A DNA stretch of 64,000 nt. Source: Takakia lepidozioides (lineage: Eukaryota; Streptophyta; Takakiopsida; Takakiales; Takakiaceae). Positions 33,201 to 44,800 of this stretch are shown here, in pieces. A model generated the notes under the pieces. It was not told the origin of the DNA. It saw nothing but the letters and a program-made list of their open reading frames with translations, and did no database searches. Location: the NCBI GenBank assembly GCA_030704615.1, contig CM060733.1, positions 42,098,001 to 42,162,000 of the forward strand, written 5' to 3'. The position numbers were made by a program, and so were the translations under genes. How positions within the stretch are numbered: the stretch's first letter is position 1; each line of letters starts with the position of its first letter.

Positions 33201-36030
33201 AATTTCCACTTCAGGGCCAGCCAGTCTAGGGACTTAGCCCGAAAATGGCTAAGTCCCTGAACGGCAATACGGCCTGGAACTGGAAAATGGCGCCGAATTT
33301 CCAGTTCAGGGCCAGCCAGTCTAGGGACTTAAGCCCGAAAATGGCTAAGTCCCTGGACGGCAATAGGGCCTAGAACTGGAAAACGGCGCCGAATTTCCAG
33401 TTCCGGGCCAGCCACACTAGGGACTTAGCCCGAAAATGGCTAAGTCCCTGAACGGCAATAGGGCCTACAACTGGAATATGGCGCCGAATTTCCACTTCAG
33501 GGCCAGCCAGTCTAGGGACTTAGCCCGAAAATGGCTAAGTCCCTGAACGGCAATAGGGCCTAGAACTGGAAAACGGCGCCGAATTTCCAGTTTCGGGCCA
33601 GCCACACTAGGGACTTAGCCCGAAAATGGCTAAGTCCCTGAACGGCAATAGGGCCTACAACTGGAATATGGCGCCGAATTTCCACTTCAGGGCCAGCCAG
33701 TCTAGGGACTTAGCCCGAAAATGGCTAAGTCCCTGAACGGCAATACGGCCTGCAACTGGAATATGGCGCCGAATTTCCACTTCAGGGCCAGCCAGTCTAG
33801 GGACTTAGCCCGAAAATGGCTAAGTCCCTGAACGGCAATACGGCCTGGAACTGGAAAATGGCGCCGAATTTCCAGTTCAGGGCCAGCCAGTCTAGGGACT
33901 TAAGCCCGAAAATGGCTAAGTCCCTGGACGGCAATAGGGCCTAGAACTGGAAAACGGCGCCGAATTTCCAGTTCCGGGCCAGCCACACTAGGGACTTAGC
34001 CCGAAAATGGCTAAGTCCCTGAACGGCAATAGGGCCTACAACTGGAATATGGCGCCGAATTTCCACTTCAGGGCCAGCCAGTCTAGGGACTTAGCCCGAA
34101 AATGGCTAAGTCCCTGAACGGCAATAGGGCCTAGAACTGGAAAACGGCGCCGAATTTCCAGTTTCGGGCCAGCCACACTAGGGACTTAGCCCGAAAATGG
34201 CTAAGTCCCTGAACGGCAATAGGGCCTACAACTGGAATATGGCGCCGAATTTCCACTTCAGGGCCAGCCAGTCTAGGGACTTAGCCCGAAAATGGCTAAG
34301 TCCCTGAACGGCAATACGGCCTGCAACTGGAATATGGCGCCGAATTTCCACTTCAGGGCCAGCCAGTCTAGGGACTTAGCCCGAAAATGGCTAAGTCCCT
34401 GAACGGCAATACGGCCTGGAACTGGAAAATGGCGCCGAATTTCCAGTTCAGGGCCAGCCAGTCTAGGGACTTAAGCCCGAAAATGGCTAAGTCCCTGGAC
34501 GGCAATAGGGCCTAGAACTGGAAAACGGCGCCGAATTTCCAGTTCCGGGCCAGCCACACTAGGGACTTAGCCCGAAAATGGCTAAGTCCCTGAACGGCAA
34601 TAGGGCCTACAACTGGAATATGGCGCCGAATTTCCACTTCAGGGCCAGCCAGTCTAGGGACTTAGCCCGAAAATGGCTAAGTCCCTGAACGGCAATAGGG
34701 CCTAGAACTGGAAAACGGCGCCGAATTTCCAGTTTCGGGCCAGCCACACTAGGGACTTAGCCCGAAAATGGCTAAGTCCCTGAACGGCAATAGGGCCTAC
34801 AACTGGAATATGGCGCCGAATTTCCACTTCAGGGCCAGCCAGTCTAGGGACTTAGCCCGAAAATGGCTAAGTCCCTGAACGGCAATACGGCCTGCAACTG
34901 GAATATGGCGCCGAATTTCCACTTCAGGGCCAGCCAGTCTAGGGACTTAGCCCGAAAATGGCTAAGTCCCTGAACGGCAATACGGCCTGGAACTGGAAAA
35001 TGGCGCCGAATTTCCAGTTCAGGGCCAGCCAGTCTAGGGACTTAAGCCCGAAAATGGCTAAGTCCCTGGACGGCAATAGGGCCTAGAACTGGAAAACGGC
35101 GCCGAATTTCCAGTTCCGGGCCAGCCACACTAGGGACTTAGCCCGAAAATGGCTAAGTCCCTGAACGGCAATAGGGCCTACAACTGGAATATGGCGCCGA
35201 ATTTCCACTTCAGGGCCAGCCAGTCTAGGGACTTAGCCCGAAAATGGCTAAGTCCCTGAACGGCAATAGGGCCTAGAACTGGAAAACGGCGCCGAATTTC
35301 CAGTTTCGGGCCAGCCACACTAGGGACTTAGCCCGAAAATGGCTAAGTCCCTGAACGGCAATAGGGCCTACAACTGGAATATGGCGCCGAATTTCCACTT
35401 CAGGGCCAGCCAGTCTAGGGACTTAGCCCGAAAATGGCTAAGTCCCTGAACGGCAATAGGGCCTAGAACTGGAAAACGGCGCCGAATTTCCAGTTTCGGG
35501 CCAGCCACACTAGGGACTTAGCCCGAAAATGGCTAAGTCCCTGAACGGCAATAGGGCCTACAACTGGAATATGGCGCCGAATTTCCACTTCAGGGCCAGC
35601 CAGTCTAGGGACTTAGCCCAAAAATGGCTAAGTCCCTGAACGGCAATAGGGCCTGGAACTGGAAAATGGCGCCGAATTTCCACTTCAGGGCCAGCCAGTC
35701 TAGGGACTTAGCCCGAAAATGGCTAAGTCCCTGGACGGCAATAGGGCCTAGAACTGGAAAACGGCGCCGAATTTCCAGTTCCGGGCCAGCCACACTAGGG
35801 ACTTAGCCCGAAAATGGCTAAGTCCCTGAACGGCAATAGGGCCTACAACTGAAAAATGGCGCCGAATTTCCACTTCAGGGCCAGCCAGTCTAGGGACTTA
35901 GACCGAAAATGGCTAAGTCCCTGGACGGCAATAGGGCCTGGAACTGGAAAATGGCGCCGAATTTCCAGTTCTGGGCCAGCCAGTCTAGGGACTTAGCCAT
36001 TTTCGGAGCCTTGACTGGAATTCGGCGCCA
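30285..36030. repeat. 5.7-kb satellite: 95-bp hairpin-like monomers in a 571-bp higher-order repeat, inside an intron
   Basis: About 60 monomers of 95 bp run head to tail. Each is itself an inverted repeat centred on ATGGCGCCGAA: outer arms GGCTAAGTCCC and GGGACTTAGCC, inner arms AACTGGAAA and TTTCCAGTT, and GGGCCT against AGGGCC between them. Five variants (a-e) follow the order a-b-c-d-a-e. One has an extra A, giving 6 x 95 + 1 = 571 bp. Equivalent d/a borders fall at 31141, 31712, 32283, 32854, 33425, 33996, 34567 and 35138, exactly 571 apart. Edge monomers are more diverged. The array fills the intron running from the donor at 36105 to the acceptor near 30262 of the minus-strand gene. Open frames inside it are repeat translations. 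Confidence 0.95.
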
Positions 36031-36105
36031 TTTTCCCTAACACCACTTGAGGCCTCTAACATCCTGAAATGCCCAGGACTTGAAAGAAAGGCAGCGCATA
36101 TGTAC

Positions 36106-39100
36106 CTGTACAGAAGGCGCATTGTGCTTTGTCCGCGTTCGGCTGGTCGTGAACTCGTGGCTCCGGCGAGCATCTGCTATCTCCCGAAAGAATAGGTTGG
36201 TTTTGTAGAGCAGAAAGTACCTCGTCACATAGTCACGTAGGCTCTCTGCTGCAGGAGATATCTCCATCTTGAACTGATGTGCTTGTGTGTCCAGCTGCTC
36301 TTGCGCATTCGTCGTCACCTGTGGAGATTGTCCATCAGATCGCTTTCCTCAAAAAATACAATGAATCCACCCCCTACTAGAGTAGAATCCCCAAACGAAG
36401 TGTGGGGAAGTACCTGAAACCACCATGTCATGCGGGGTTCATCCACATGTCGAATGTGGGGTCAGAGAGGTTGTCCGGTTTGGGGAAGCTCTACATGTCC
36501 TGGTACTTTGGGAACCATTCCAGATTTAAAGCCACCGGGTCTGTCAACCACCCAGCATATTCGTAAGCGCAAACACCACAAAAGGGAGTAGTTGCCACCA
36601 CAATTTTGTTAAGAATGTATCACCTTTTCTGTTGCATCCACACAGGATGTGGCTAGACGATGGAGCTTCTCCAATGTCATCGTGGGCTTCAGAGCGCGAG
36701 AGTAGTGCTTCCCCACCTCCACCAGAAAGTCGGCACCAAGGGCGGGATCAGCTATGGCCACGTACTTTACCATCCGCGACTTGTACTTTATGCGGGCCCT
36801 CACCTCCGCAGCTTTGACATACGATTCGAGTTCCGGGAGGGTTGGATTCTTCTCCTCTGACTCTATGTAGAACCTCCGCGCATGTGCCAAATCCTGCTGT
36901 ATTTTCGTCTGTCAAGAATGCGCACATAAGATTAGAGATCCTGCTCAACACAATTTCTTCTATTGGGGGAGGAGAGACAGATTAGCTCAACAAAACTGTC
37001 AGGAGCTTTACCCGAAATATGTAGTCCACCATGGCGTCGACGCTCAGCCTATACCAGGTTCTGTCTGCCTTTGCCTCCGACTTGCGCATGAGGTCGGCAC
37101 TGAGGGCTTGGCAAACTCTTGCACCCCTGCTTCCCGACATCCTTCACTCGGAAGAGCATATGGGACAAGTGGTGGCAATGAAGGCATTCTCAGTCACCCT
37201 GCAGTGCGACATTTCCATCAAAACATACTGAAATGGGAATTTTCATCATATATGAGGAATTCGCAATGAATGACTTCCAAATTCAAAGTCCAAAAGCGAG
37301 AGGGGTTGTAGCTTACGAGTTGATGTCGGCCATTGCAGCTTTGAGAAGACTGCGATATTTGGGCCCCGCAACCTTCAGCACAACACAATCCACGGCGAAA
37401 TGCCAATCGAGATCGTTGGGGTGGGCTTGGGCAATGTGCTCCATCCATGCCAGGAGGCGATGATTGCCGTCCCACACGTAGAACATCTTACCGGACATGT
37501 GCTTGGAAAAGAGGATCACTAGCAATCGATCTCTCGAACTCCTCATTTCGCGTTTGCCAATGGGGACCCCATTTGTCCACCTCATCGGAAGTGTGGGCAC
37601 GGGAAGCTCCGTGGTCGTTCTCAATGGAAACGTAAAACGCGGGCAGACCCCATTCGATATCCATCCCGGAAAGAGAATTTCAGCTTGTCGATATCGCCTG
37701 GGAGGGCAGGTCTCACCACCTGCAATGACACCAAGCGGCAAAGGGGAATTCGAAGTTGGCCGGGTACACCATGCCCCCCAGCACCCTGCCAATGTTGCTG
37801 TGGGTTGCCTCCAACATCTTGGCAGCGGCCAACTTCATATCCGCCTCAGACATGACGTCTGCTGCAGAGGGTTTTCCGGCAGCCCACCAGGACCGCCAAA
37901 TCCAGCCTGTATGCTCCGGGTTTGGGGCCTGGGGATGTCCGGGAGGATGTCATCCTGGTCAGAAAACCTCCATGTCGTCCTCCTCAACAGGGTCAGCCAC
38001 CTGCGAAACCACCTCCAGCACTCTCGTCGTCTCTACTGCCCTCTCCCTGGCTTCACCTCGAACTTGCACAATCCGTGCTCTTTCAGGTGTTCTTTCCTCT
38101 CCTCCACTCTCCACCGTATGGGTAATTGCGGGGGCTGCTCTTGCCCGCGATGGTCTAACCGGTGTGTTACTGCCTCTCTGTGGTGTCTTGGAGGGATCCA
38201 CCGTCTCTGTGCGTCCCTCGCTTACATTGGCATCTGTCATTTGGGCACCCCTGGCCTCTTCAGCTGCCTTTTGTCTTTCCTCCTGGCTAGCGTTCTGTCT
38301 CGTCTGTTCTTTTGCCTCTCTCTTTGCCCTCTCACGGGCTTTCTGTTTCTTACTAGGGCTAGCAGCAGGGGAGCCCTCCAGGACGACCACCTTTGATTGG
38401 GCGAACTGACACCCTCGCGCGCACTGCTCACTCCCCCCTCGCACCCGTGACTGCTCTCTCGCCGGGGATTGAGTGCTTAGCTTTCTTCTTTTTCTTTGCG
38501 TGGGCGGGCCCTACTGCATGTGCATGAACAACCTCCATTGCCGGATCTGCTGTCCTCATGTCCTCACGCCCTTCACCTGCCATGCCGCCTGCACCAACCT
38601 CCCCAATGCCTACTCTGTCGTAATCTCGTTGCAAGTCCTCCGTCCACCAACAAAAGGTTTAAGTTTGCCCTCTCGCCCCAAGTTGGGCAATTCAAACATG
38701 CGATGAGTTGGAGGTCGATGATACCACCAGCGTGCCGGCTCGTCGTCACTCTGTTTATTGACAAAAATCGTGTGAAAACCAACATCGGTGCAAAAAGCAG
38801 CATCGCAACGAGCAGCGCAACCACCATAGCAACAATCATGTAGCAAAAATGAAAACATAACAAGTTTAGGAAGTATGGAGAGCCATGCAACAACAATGAA
38901 AACAAATGCAACCATTGCCTGAGAATGACATGCACAAGCAGCCTTCTCCAGAGCTGCCGGATTTGCACACGCATTGCAAACAATCTAAGGTTCACTCAAC
39001 TATCTAAAGTTCACTCATACAGCAAAGCCAGGATGAAGAAGATGAAAAACAAAGCGAGGTAACGTCAAAGCGAAAGCAAAAAATAAATCGAACAAACCGA

Positions 39101-39345
39101 AAGCAGAAGTGGCTTGCCTGAGAGTACTCGGCTTCAGTTGGCGCACGTTGTGAGCAAGACACTGGAATCTCCTGCTGGAGCTTCAGTTTGGCCATGCGAG
39201 AGATTGGCTGTCGTCCGTAGTACAGAGCTTTCAACTTCCGCCACGGTCTGGATGTGAGGTCTCTCTCAGGAGAGCCACGCCCTTCAGGCGGCATAAGTCC
39301 CAGCCAAAAAGATCTCATTTTTGGGGTACATGCCTGGAATACCAT
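36106..39345 (-). pseudogene. First half of the ParB/methyltransferase-like gene (ParB-like motif, multi-exon, with frame breaks)
   Basis: Protein-like blocks on the minus strand, 5' to 3': 39345 to about 39120 (MRSFWLGLMPPEGRG, RPWRKLKALYYG); 38706-38430 with a Lys run (AKKKKKAKH, a likely nuclear signal); 38425-37968 (charged, RERAKREAKEQTRQ); about 37965-37840 (DDILPDIPRPQTRS); 37868-37730 (SEADMKLAAAKMLEATHSN); 37700-37313 with the ParB/sulfiredoxin-type signature FYVWDGNHRLLAWMEH (about 37480); 37145-37021 (RKSEAKADRTWYRLSVDAM); 36908-36626 (RFYIESEEKNPTLPELESY, TLEKLHRLATSCVD); about 36540-36415 with two stops; and 36318-36106 (FKMEISPAAESLRDYV). Splice-like borders are visible for several. 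Frame shifts near 37650 and 37490 and the stops suggest decay or assembly indels. In bacteria and phages ParB-like domains are found next to or fused with DNA methylases. Confidence 0.45.
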
Positions 39346-39509
39346 GTTAAGCCAAGATTAGCATGAGATTTAGGGTACGTGTCCAGGAAGCCATGCGTCG
39401 CCAGCCCGAATATACCGACGGCGGTCGACATTTATTGCCCAACTGCGCAATTAAATGTCGGATGAACCTCCATGTCGGAGGAAAAGGGATGAAAATCGAC
39501 GTAAACACT
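39346..39509. other. Short spacer between the minus-strand gene and the palindrome region
   Basis: No motif of note. The first palindrome unit appears at about 39515 (CCGGAATTTCC). Confidence 0.4.
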
Positions 39510-40310
39510 CCCGGAATTTCCAACGTAGAGGTAATTCGGAGCGCTGCACGATGGAATTCCGGCGCCGGATTTCCATCCTGCAGGTAATTCGGAGCGCGCA
39601 GCAGGGGAAATCCGGCGCCGAATTTCCATCCAGCCAGGTAGGCGGCGCTGGAAATTTCCCCCACGCAGGTAATTCGGAAGCACGCGGATGGAAATCCGGC
39701 GCCGAATTTCCATCCGCGGAGGTAGGGCGGCGCTGGAAATTTCCCCACGCAGGTAATTCGGAAGCGCGCGGATGGAAATCGGCCCGAATTTCCATCCTGC
39801 AGGTAATTCGAATCCCGGATGAATGGAAATTTGGCGCCGAATTCCATCCAGCAGGTAAGTCGAATCCCGCATAAATGGAAATTCGGCGCCGAATTTCCAT
39901 CCTGAAGGTAATTCGAATCCCTGCTGGATGGAAATCCGGCGCCAAATTTCCATCCGCGGAGGTAGGGTGACGCGCAAAATTTCCCTCACGCAGGTAATTC
40001 GGCGCCGAATTTCCATCCTGCAGGTAATTCGAATCCCGGATGAATGGAAATTTGGCGCTGAATTTCCATCCAGCAGGTAAGTCGAATCCCGCACAAATGG
40101 AAATCCGGCGCCGAATTTCATCCGCGGAGGTAGGGTGGCGGCCAAATTTCCCCTCACGCAGGAATTCGGCGCCGAATTTCCATCCTGCAGGTAATTCGAA
40201 TCCGGATGAATGGAAATTCGGCGCCGAATTTCCATCCAGCAGGTAAGTCGGATCGGTGCCGTATGGATATTCGGCGCCGAATTTCCATTCGCCATGTATT
40301 TCTGAGCGAG
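39510..40310. repeat. Left arm: array of AAATTCGGCGCCGAATTT dyads with CAGGTAAGT / CAGGTAATT linkers
   Basis: About fourteen dyad sites (GGAAATNCGGCGCC and its mirror) spaced 50-100 bp apart. The spacers are themselves repeated and of three types: GCAGGTAATTCG, CCAGCAGGTAAGTCG and GCGGAGGTAGGG. CAGGTAAGT, identical to a consensus 5' splice site, occurs at about 39856, 40075 and 40235. Long open frames on both strands come from the dyads. Confidence 0.9.
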
Positions 40311-40530
40311 GAATTACCTTCGTGCAGGTAATTCCAGATAAGAATTACCTTCCTGCAGGTAATTCCTCGCTCAGAGTTACCTTCGTGCAGGTAATTCTGG
40401 ACGAGAATTAACATCCTACCTCATCGATTGGAATTACCTGCAGGAAGGTAATTCTCATCTGGAAATTACCTGCACGAAGGTAATTCTCATCTGGGAATTA
40501 CCTGCAGGAAGGTAATTCTGAGCGATGAAA
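40310..40530. repeat. Centre of a large foldback, units of AATTACCTGCAGG
   Basis: Six to seven copies of the near-palindrome GAATTACCTGCAGGTAATTC and its variant with GTGCAGG or AAGG inserts. The axis of symmetry is near 40414: the GGCGCC sites at 40273-40278 and 40550-40555 are mirror partners in matching contexts (CCGTATGGATATTCGG against CCGAATATCCATACGC). Confidence 0.85.
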
Positions 40531-40940
40531 TACTGGCGAATGGAAATTCGGCGCCGAATATCCATACGCCACCGATCCGACTTACCTGCTGGATGGAAAT
40601 TCGGCGCCGAATTTCCATCCAGCAGGGATTCGAATTACCTGCAGGATGGAAATTCGGCGCCGAATTTCCATTATCCGGGATTCACTTACCTGCTGGATGG
40701 AAATTCGGCGCCGAATTTCCATCCAGGAGGATTCAAATACCTGCAGGATGGAAATTCGGCGCCGAATCTCCATCCATCCGGATTCCACTTACCTGCTGGA
40801 TGGAAATTCGGCGTCGAATCTCCATCCATCCGGGATTCCATTACCTGCTGGATGGAAATTCGGCGCCGAATCTCCATCCATCCGGGATTCCACTTACCTG
40901 CTGGATGGAAATTCGGCGCCGAATTTCCATCCGGGGGATG
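40530..40940. repeat. Right arm of the foldback: GGCGCC dyads with ACTTACCTG linkers
   Basis: Mirror image of the left arm. Dyads at about 40552, 40601, 40658, 40710, 40758, 40812 (GGCGTC variant), 40864 and 40918, roughly every 52 bp, separated by ACTTACCTGCTGG or ATTACCTGCAGG. Confidence 0.9.
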
Positions 40941-41610
40941 GTCTCTGTCGGAGAGGTGCCGCCTCTCCGCCGCTCTGTTGGATATTCAGTGCCGAATTTC
41001 CGTCCCGGGGGTTGAAATATGACGGCCAGGTGCCGACCTCTCCCTTCTCCCCGACTGCATTGGAACGGCCCCGAATTGAAATTCGGCGCCGTTTTCCCAT
41101 CTGGGAGGTTTTTATGTCGGCCAGTTTTCGGTCTGACCCCCCGACAAGACTTCCTTTGGGGGGCCTATATGGAAATTCGGCGCCGAATCTCCATCCAGGG
41201 GATGTTCTCTGTCGCACACTCGCGGCCTCTGCGCCCGAGGCGACTTCATCCGGGCGTCCCCTGTTCGATATTCGGTGCGAATTTCCGTCCGGGGGTTGAA
41301 ATGTGACGGCCAAGTGCGGCCACTCCCCCCTCCCCGACTGCATCCGAACCGCCCCGGATGGAAATTCGGCGCCGTTTTTCCATCTGGGGATGTTTTTATG
41401 CCGTCCAGTTTTCGGCCTGACCCCCGACACGACTCCCTTTGGGGGGCCCGGATGGAAATTCGGCGCCGAATCTCCATCCATGGGATGTTCTCTGTCGCAC
41501 ACGCGCCGGCCTCTGCGCCCGAGGCGACTTCATCCGGGCTTCCTCTGTTGGATATTGGGTGCCGAATTTCCATTCGGGGGTAGTAATGTGACGGCACGGT
41601 GCCGGCTTCT
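40940..41610. repeat. Longer-period repeat (about 283 bp) with GGCGCC dyads, upstream of the transposase
   Basis: The segment GGATGTTCTCTGTCGCACAC recurs at 41201 and 41483, with a diverged copy at 40937. Each period contains TTCGGCGCCGTTTTTCCATC, TTCGGCGCCGAATCTCCATC and a CGAATTTCC half site. The segment 41611-41875 that follows shows no repeat or gene and is the likely transposase promoter region. Confidence 0.8.
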
Positions 41611-41875
41611 CCCCTTCAGCCGTCATCATCCGGACGGCCCCCCACTTTCTGACTGCATACCGTTGGCAGTTATTGCGCAAAGACGAGGGCCGCATTCCGG
41701 AGACAAGGTTCATTAACACTCTGACTGTGGATTTTTGAGATAGTTGGCTCCCTGGATTTGGATCAGGCTTCGTCGCTCGGACAAATCGGCATCGCATTCA
41801 TTCCCATCGCTGCACCCCCTTCTACCAGGGAGCTTCCCCGCACGCCATCCTGGCAGTCTTGTGTGCACATCTCCC

Positions 41876-44800
41876 ATGGCGGAAAACCCGAGCGCTACAG
41901 TGTACTGCCCTCCTCACGAGCATAGAGCTTCATTTCCGTGCAGAGGGGACACCTGCCGGGTGATGGAGAAATATCTGTGCGTTCGATACCACCTGAAACC
42001 GGGGTCGGTTTTTGGAGGAGGAAAGGAAGGACTCAAACGGCCTTGTTGTCGAGAGTATTGTTGTGCTCCACGATGATTTCGGCGATGGCAGGGAATGGCG
42101 AGTTCCACCATCGGACAGCGTCATATACAGGGCTGTTGGGGACTTCATTTGCCCGCCAAATGCACCGTCTATCCTGGCGCCTTCCACGAAACAATCCGCG
42201 AATCAGAGAGTGGGTACCTCAAAGAGAGAAGTCCGCAACGAAGTAAATCCAGAGCCGAACCCATCCATGAAGACGACGAGAACCGGGTTGTTCACAACCT
42301 GTCCGACTCAGACGAGGTCATGGAAGTTCCGAGGTCGTCCTGGAGATCAGGCAAGTCCTCAATGGACGTCAGTGGAGGAGGGAGTCATATTCCCAGCACG
42401 AGCACCGCAGTTCGATCTATTCTTGAAATTCTGCGAGGGCTTCACCTGGAAGGACACCGGTCGGAGCTGGCCGGGCTGGACTACAGCAAGTTCGCAATTA
42501 AATCGGTTACATGCCTTCCCGCCGACGTCGACGGTAATATCTTCTTTGAGTTCCCTCCTCGGGCGGACTACTCGAGGGCGTCCGGAATGTTGACAGATAT
42601 GGATAGAAAACATGACGGTCATCCTTGGTGCGTTACCAAAACCACCAGCATGAAGATGCTTGATGGTGTGCGGGTGCGCTACGTTGTTTGTGCGGGCGCG
42701 TTGCGGTGTTTCTCCCCAACTTGCTTCCACTTTAAATCCAGAGGTCACAGGAACGAGACCGATTGGACAGGCACAGCTCACCAACCATTTCGAGCTCAGG
42801 AGAAGGTTCCGAACTCCACATTTAAGTGTGCGCATTGCAAAGAACCACCACACTGCATGTCTGTTTGTAATGCCAAGCAGTTCTATGTGTTGCACCGTTT
42901 CCCTGACCTCACCCGAGCTTGCATACACGTTGGTTCCCATTGTCACAAATTGGCGAGGGGGAACTCGCGGGAGGCTGCCCACGAAGCAGAGCAGCTCGTT
43001 CAGGAGGAGGTTAAGTTGAGACCGGGTGCCAAACCCAAACAGATACAGCTCCAAGCCGCCCATAAGATGGCATTGGCCAGAATTATGTCGGAAGACGGCT
43101 CCGATAGAGTTCCTCTCGACGAGAAGGAAATGGAGGCATTGCTGGAGTCGGTGTCCCACGTATGTTCACCGAATGTCCGAAACCACATTGTCTCATGCAA
43201 ACAGAAAATTGGGCGTGGCTCGGATATGCACTCCATTCTGGAGGTGAAGCGACGATGTGGATATGACTACATTCATGGAAGTAGGTTTCCAGGACAAGGG
43301 ACTGAGGCAGATCGTTGTTTCGTATTCAAAATGTCCACGTGTGGACCTGGCAGTGGCGTCGAACTGGTCGACAGGATGACGAGTGGGAACTTGTCAAACA
43401 GTTGGGTCATGTTCGACCATATCAAGCGAATTACAAATCACCAGTGGGTGACAATGGGTGCACATGTCTACGACACCCACTGCAGGATGCTAATGACAAT
43501 TGCTATTTGTGAGATGAAAGGAGAGGACACACAATCGGAGATGCTTCTTTGGCAGGGAATAAACGAACAGATGGCCAAGGCGGGATTGCCCCCTCCCAAT
43601 TTCCGTGGTTTCATGGCGGACAACGCACAAGCAAATTGGGCTGCCATCCGAAGGGTGTACGGGCAAGACCCCAATGTTCCCATGGAAGGCAAGGAGAGAT
43701 CTTGTGGGTTCCATTTTCTGCAGAGCCTTTCGCAGTACACAACCAGGCTCGTGGCGCCAGATTTCAGAGAGGAGCACCGTTCCATGTGCCTTGCGTGGAA
43801 GCGCGCTCCCACCTTGGATGATGCAGAGACACAGTTTGCATGCATACGGGCTTGGTGGACATCGTCAGGTGCTGTAAGGAAATCAGACGAAGGAGCAATG
43901 GTCAGTTGGCTAGCATGGTGGCATTATCGTTTCCTCCAGTTCGGCGACTATATGCGGGAGGTGAGTTGCACGAATTCGCGTCCCGTTGGATATTATTCTT
44001 GGCCATATTTGTAACTTGCTTGTAACCTGAACATGTGCTTGTGCAGGAAATGTGTCTCGACTCCGACACCGACATGCCCACGACAAACATGGCCGAATCA
44101 GTGCACTCTTCCTGGCGTGCCTCCTCTGCGGCGCATCTGGTGGACATCCTCACTGCCACAACGGAGGACATTGTGAGGTCAATTATGCAGCAATGCAGGT
44201 ACAACGAGTTCTTGAAAGGGAAACAGTGGGGCTTGGGGCCGGACAGGCAGGAAATGCTGATGCGGACTGCCTCCAGATCGAAGAATCCTCGGAAGTGGGC
44301 GGCGGCCTTGCGAGAGGGCCTTCGGGACACGCCATTGCTGCGAAGAGGCCAACATTTGGAAGGAGATGTTCATACCCGTCCAGTGAGACGAAGACTTGAC
44401 GAGGCACCTGGCGGAGAAGAGGATTCATGGCGAGCTGACAAGAATATTCGCACGCTCCCTCGTGGTCCGGTGATGTTGCCCGAGGAGGTCTCGTCGAGCA
44501 CCGCAAGTCCTGCACGTTCAAGATCGCCATCTCCTTTGAGCACAGGGCGCGTGCCCCGGCAACATAACGAGCCATCTGTAGTAAAGCAATACAACATTCC
44601 CATTGTGGAGACAAGAGTGTCGGAGTCACAGTGGAGAATTGCGAGGACATTGCCGGCATTTCGAGGGAAGTGTTGCGCCATCCGGGTGGATACGAGAGCA
44701 CGCTGTGGTGAGATGATTCGGAGGAACCCACACGGTGCTGTACCTGCACCTTGTTTCAGCGGCAGATTTTTGACTCCCACATTTGCTCACGCCACAACGC

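Noticed and set aside
35605-35806. Two overlapping open frames in the satellite edge
   Set aside because: Both translate the 95-bp monomer; open frame length is set by the repeat.
30285-36030. Regularly spaced palindromic repeats resembling a CRISPR array
   Set aside because: Units are contiguous with no unique spacers, no cas genes are present, and the context is a eukaryotic intron.
37497-38409. Plus-strand open frames of 217-299 residues
   Set aside because: Antisense to the charged exons of the minus-strand gene; composition (Cys, Ser, Leu-rich) looks like reverse translation of Arg/Glu/Lys-rich coding sequence.
39432-41597. Long open frames on both strands full of MEIRRRISI-like repeats
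   Set aside because: They are translations of the GGCGCC dyads, occur in several frames and on both strands, and have no non-repeat coding signal.
42359-43159. 266-residue minus-strand open frame inside the transposase
   Set aside because: Shadow of the transposase coding strand; no motif.
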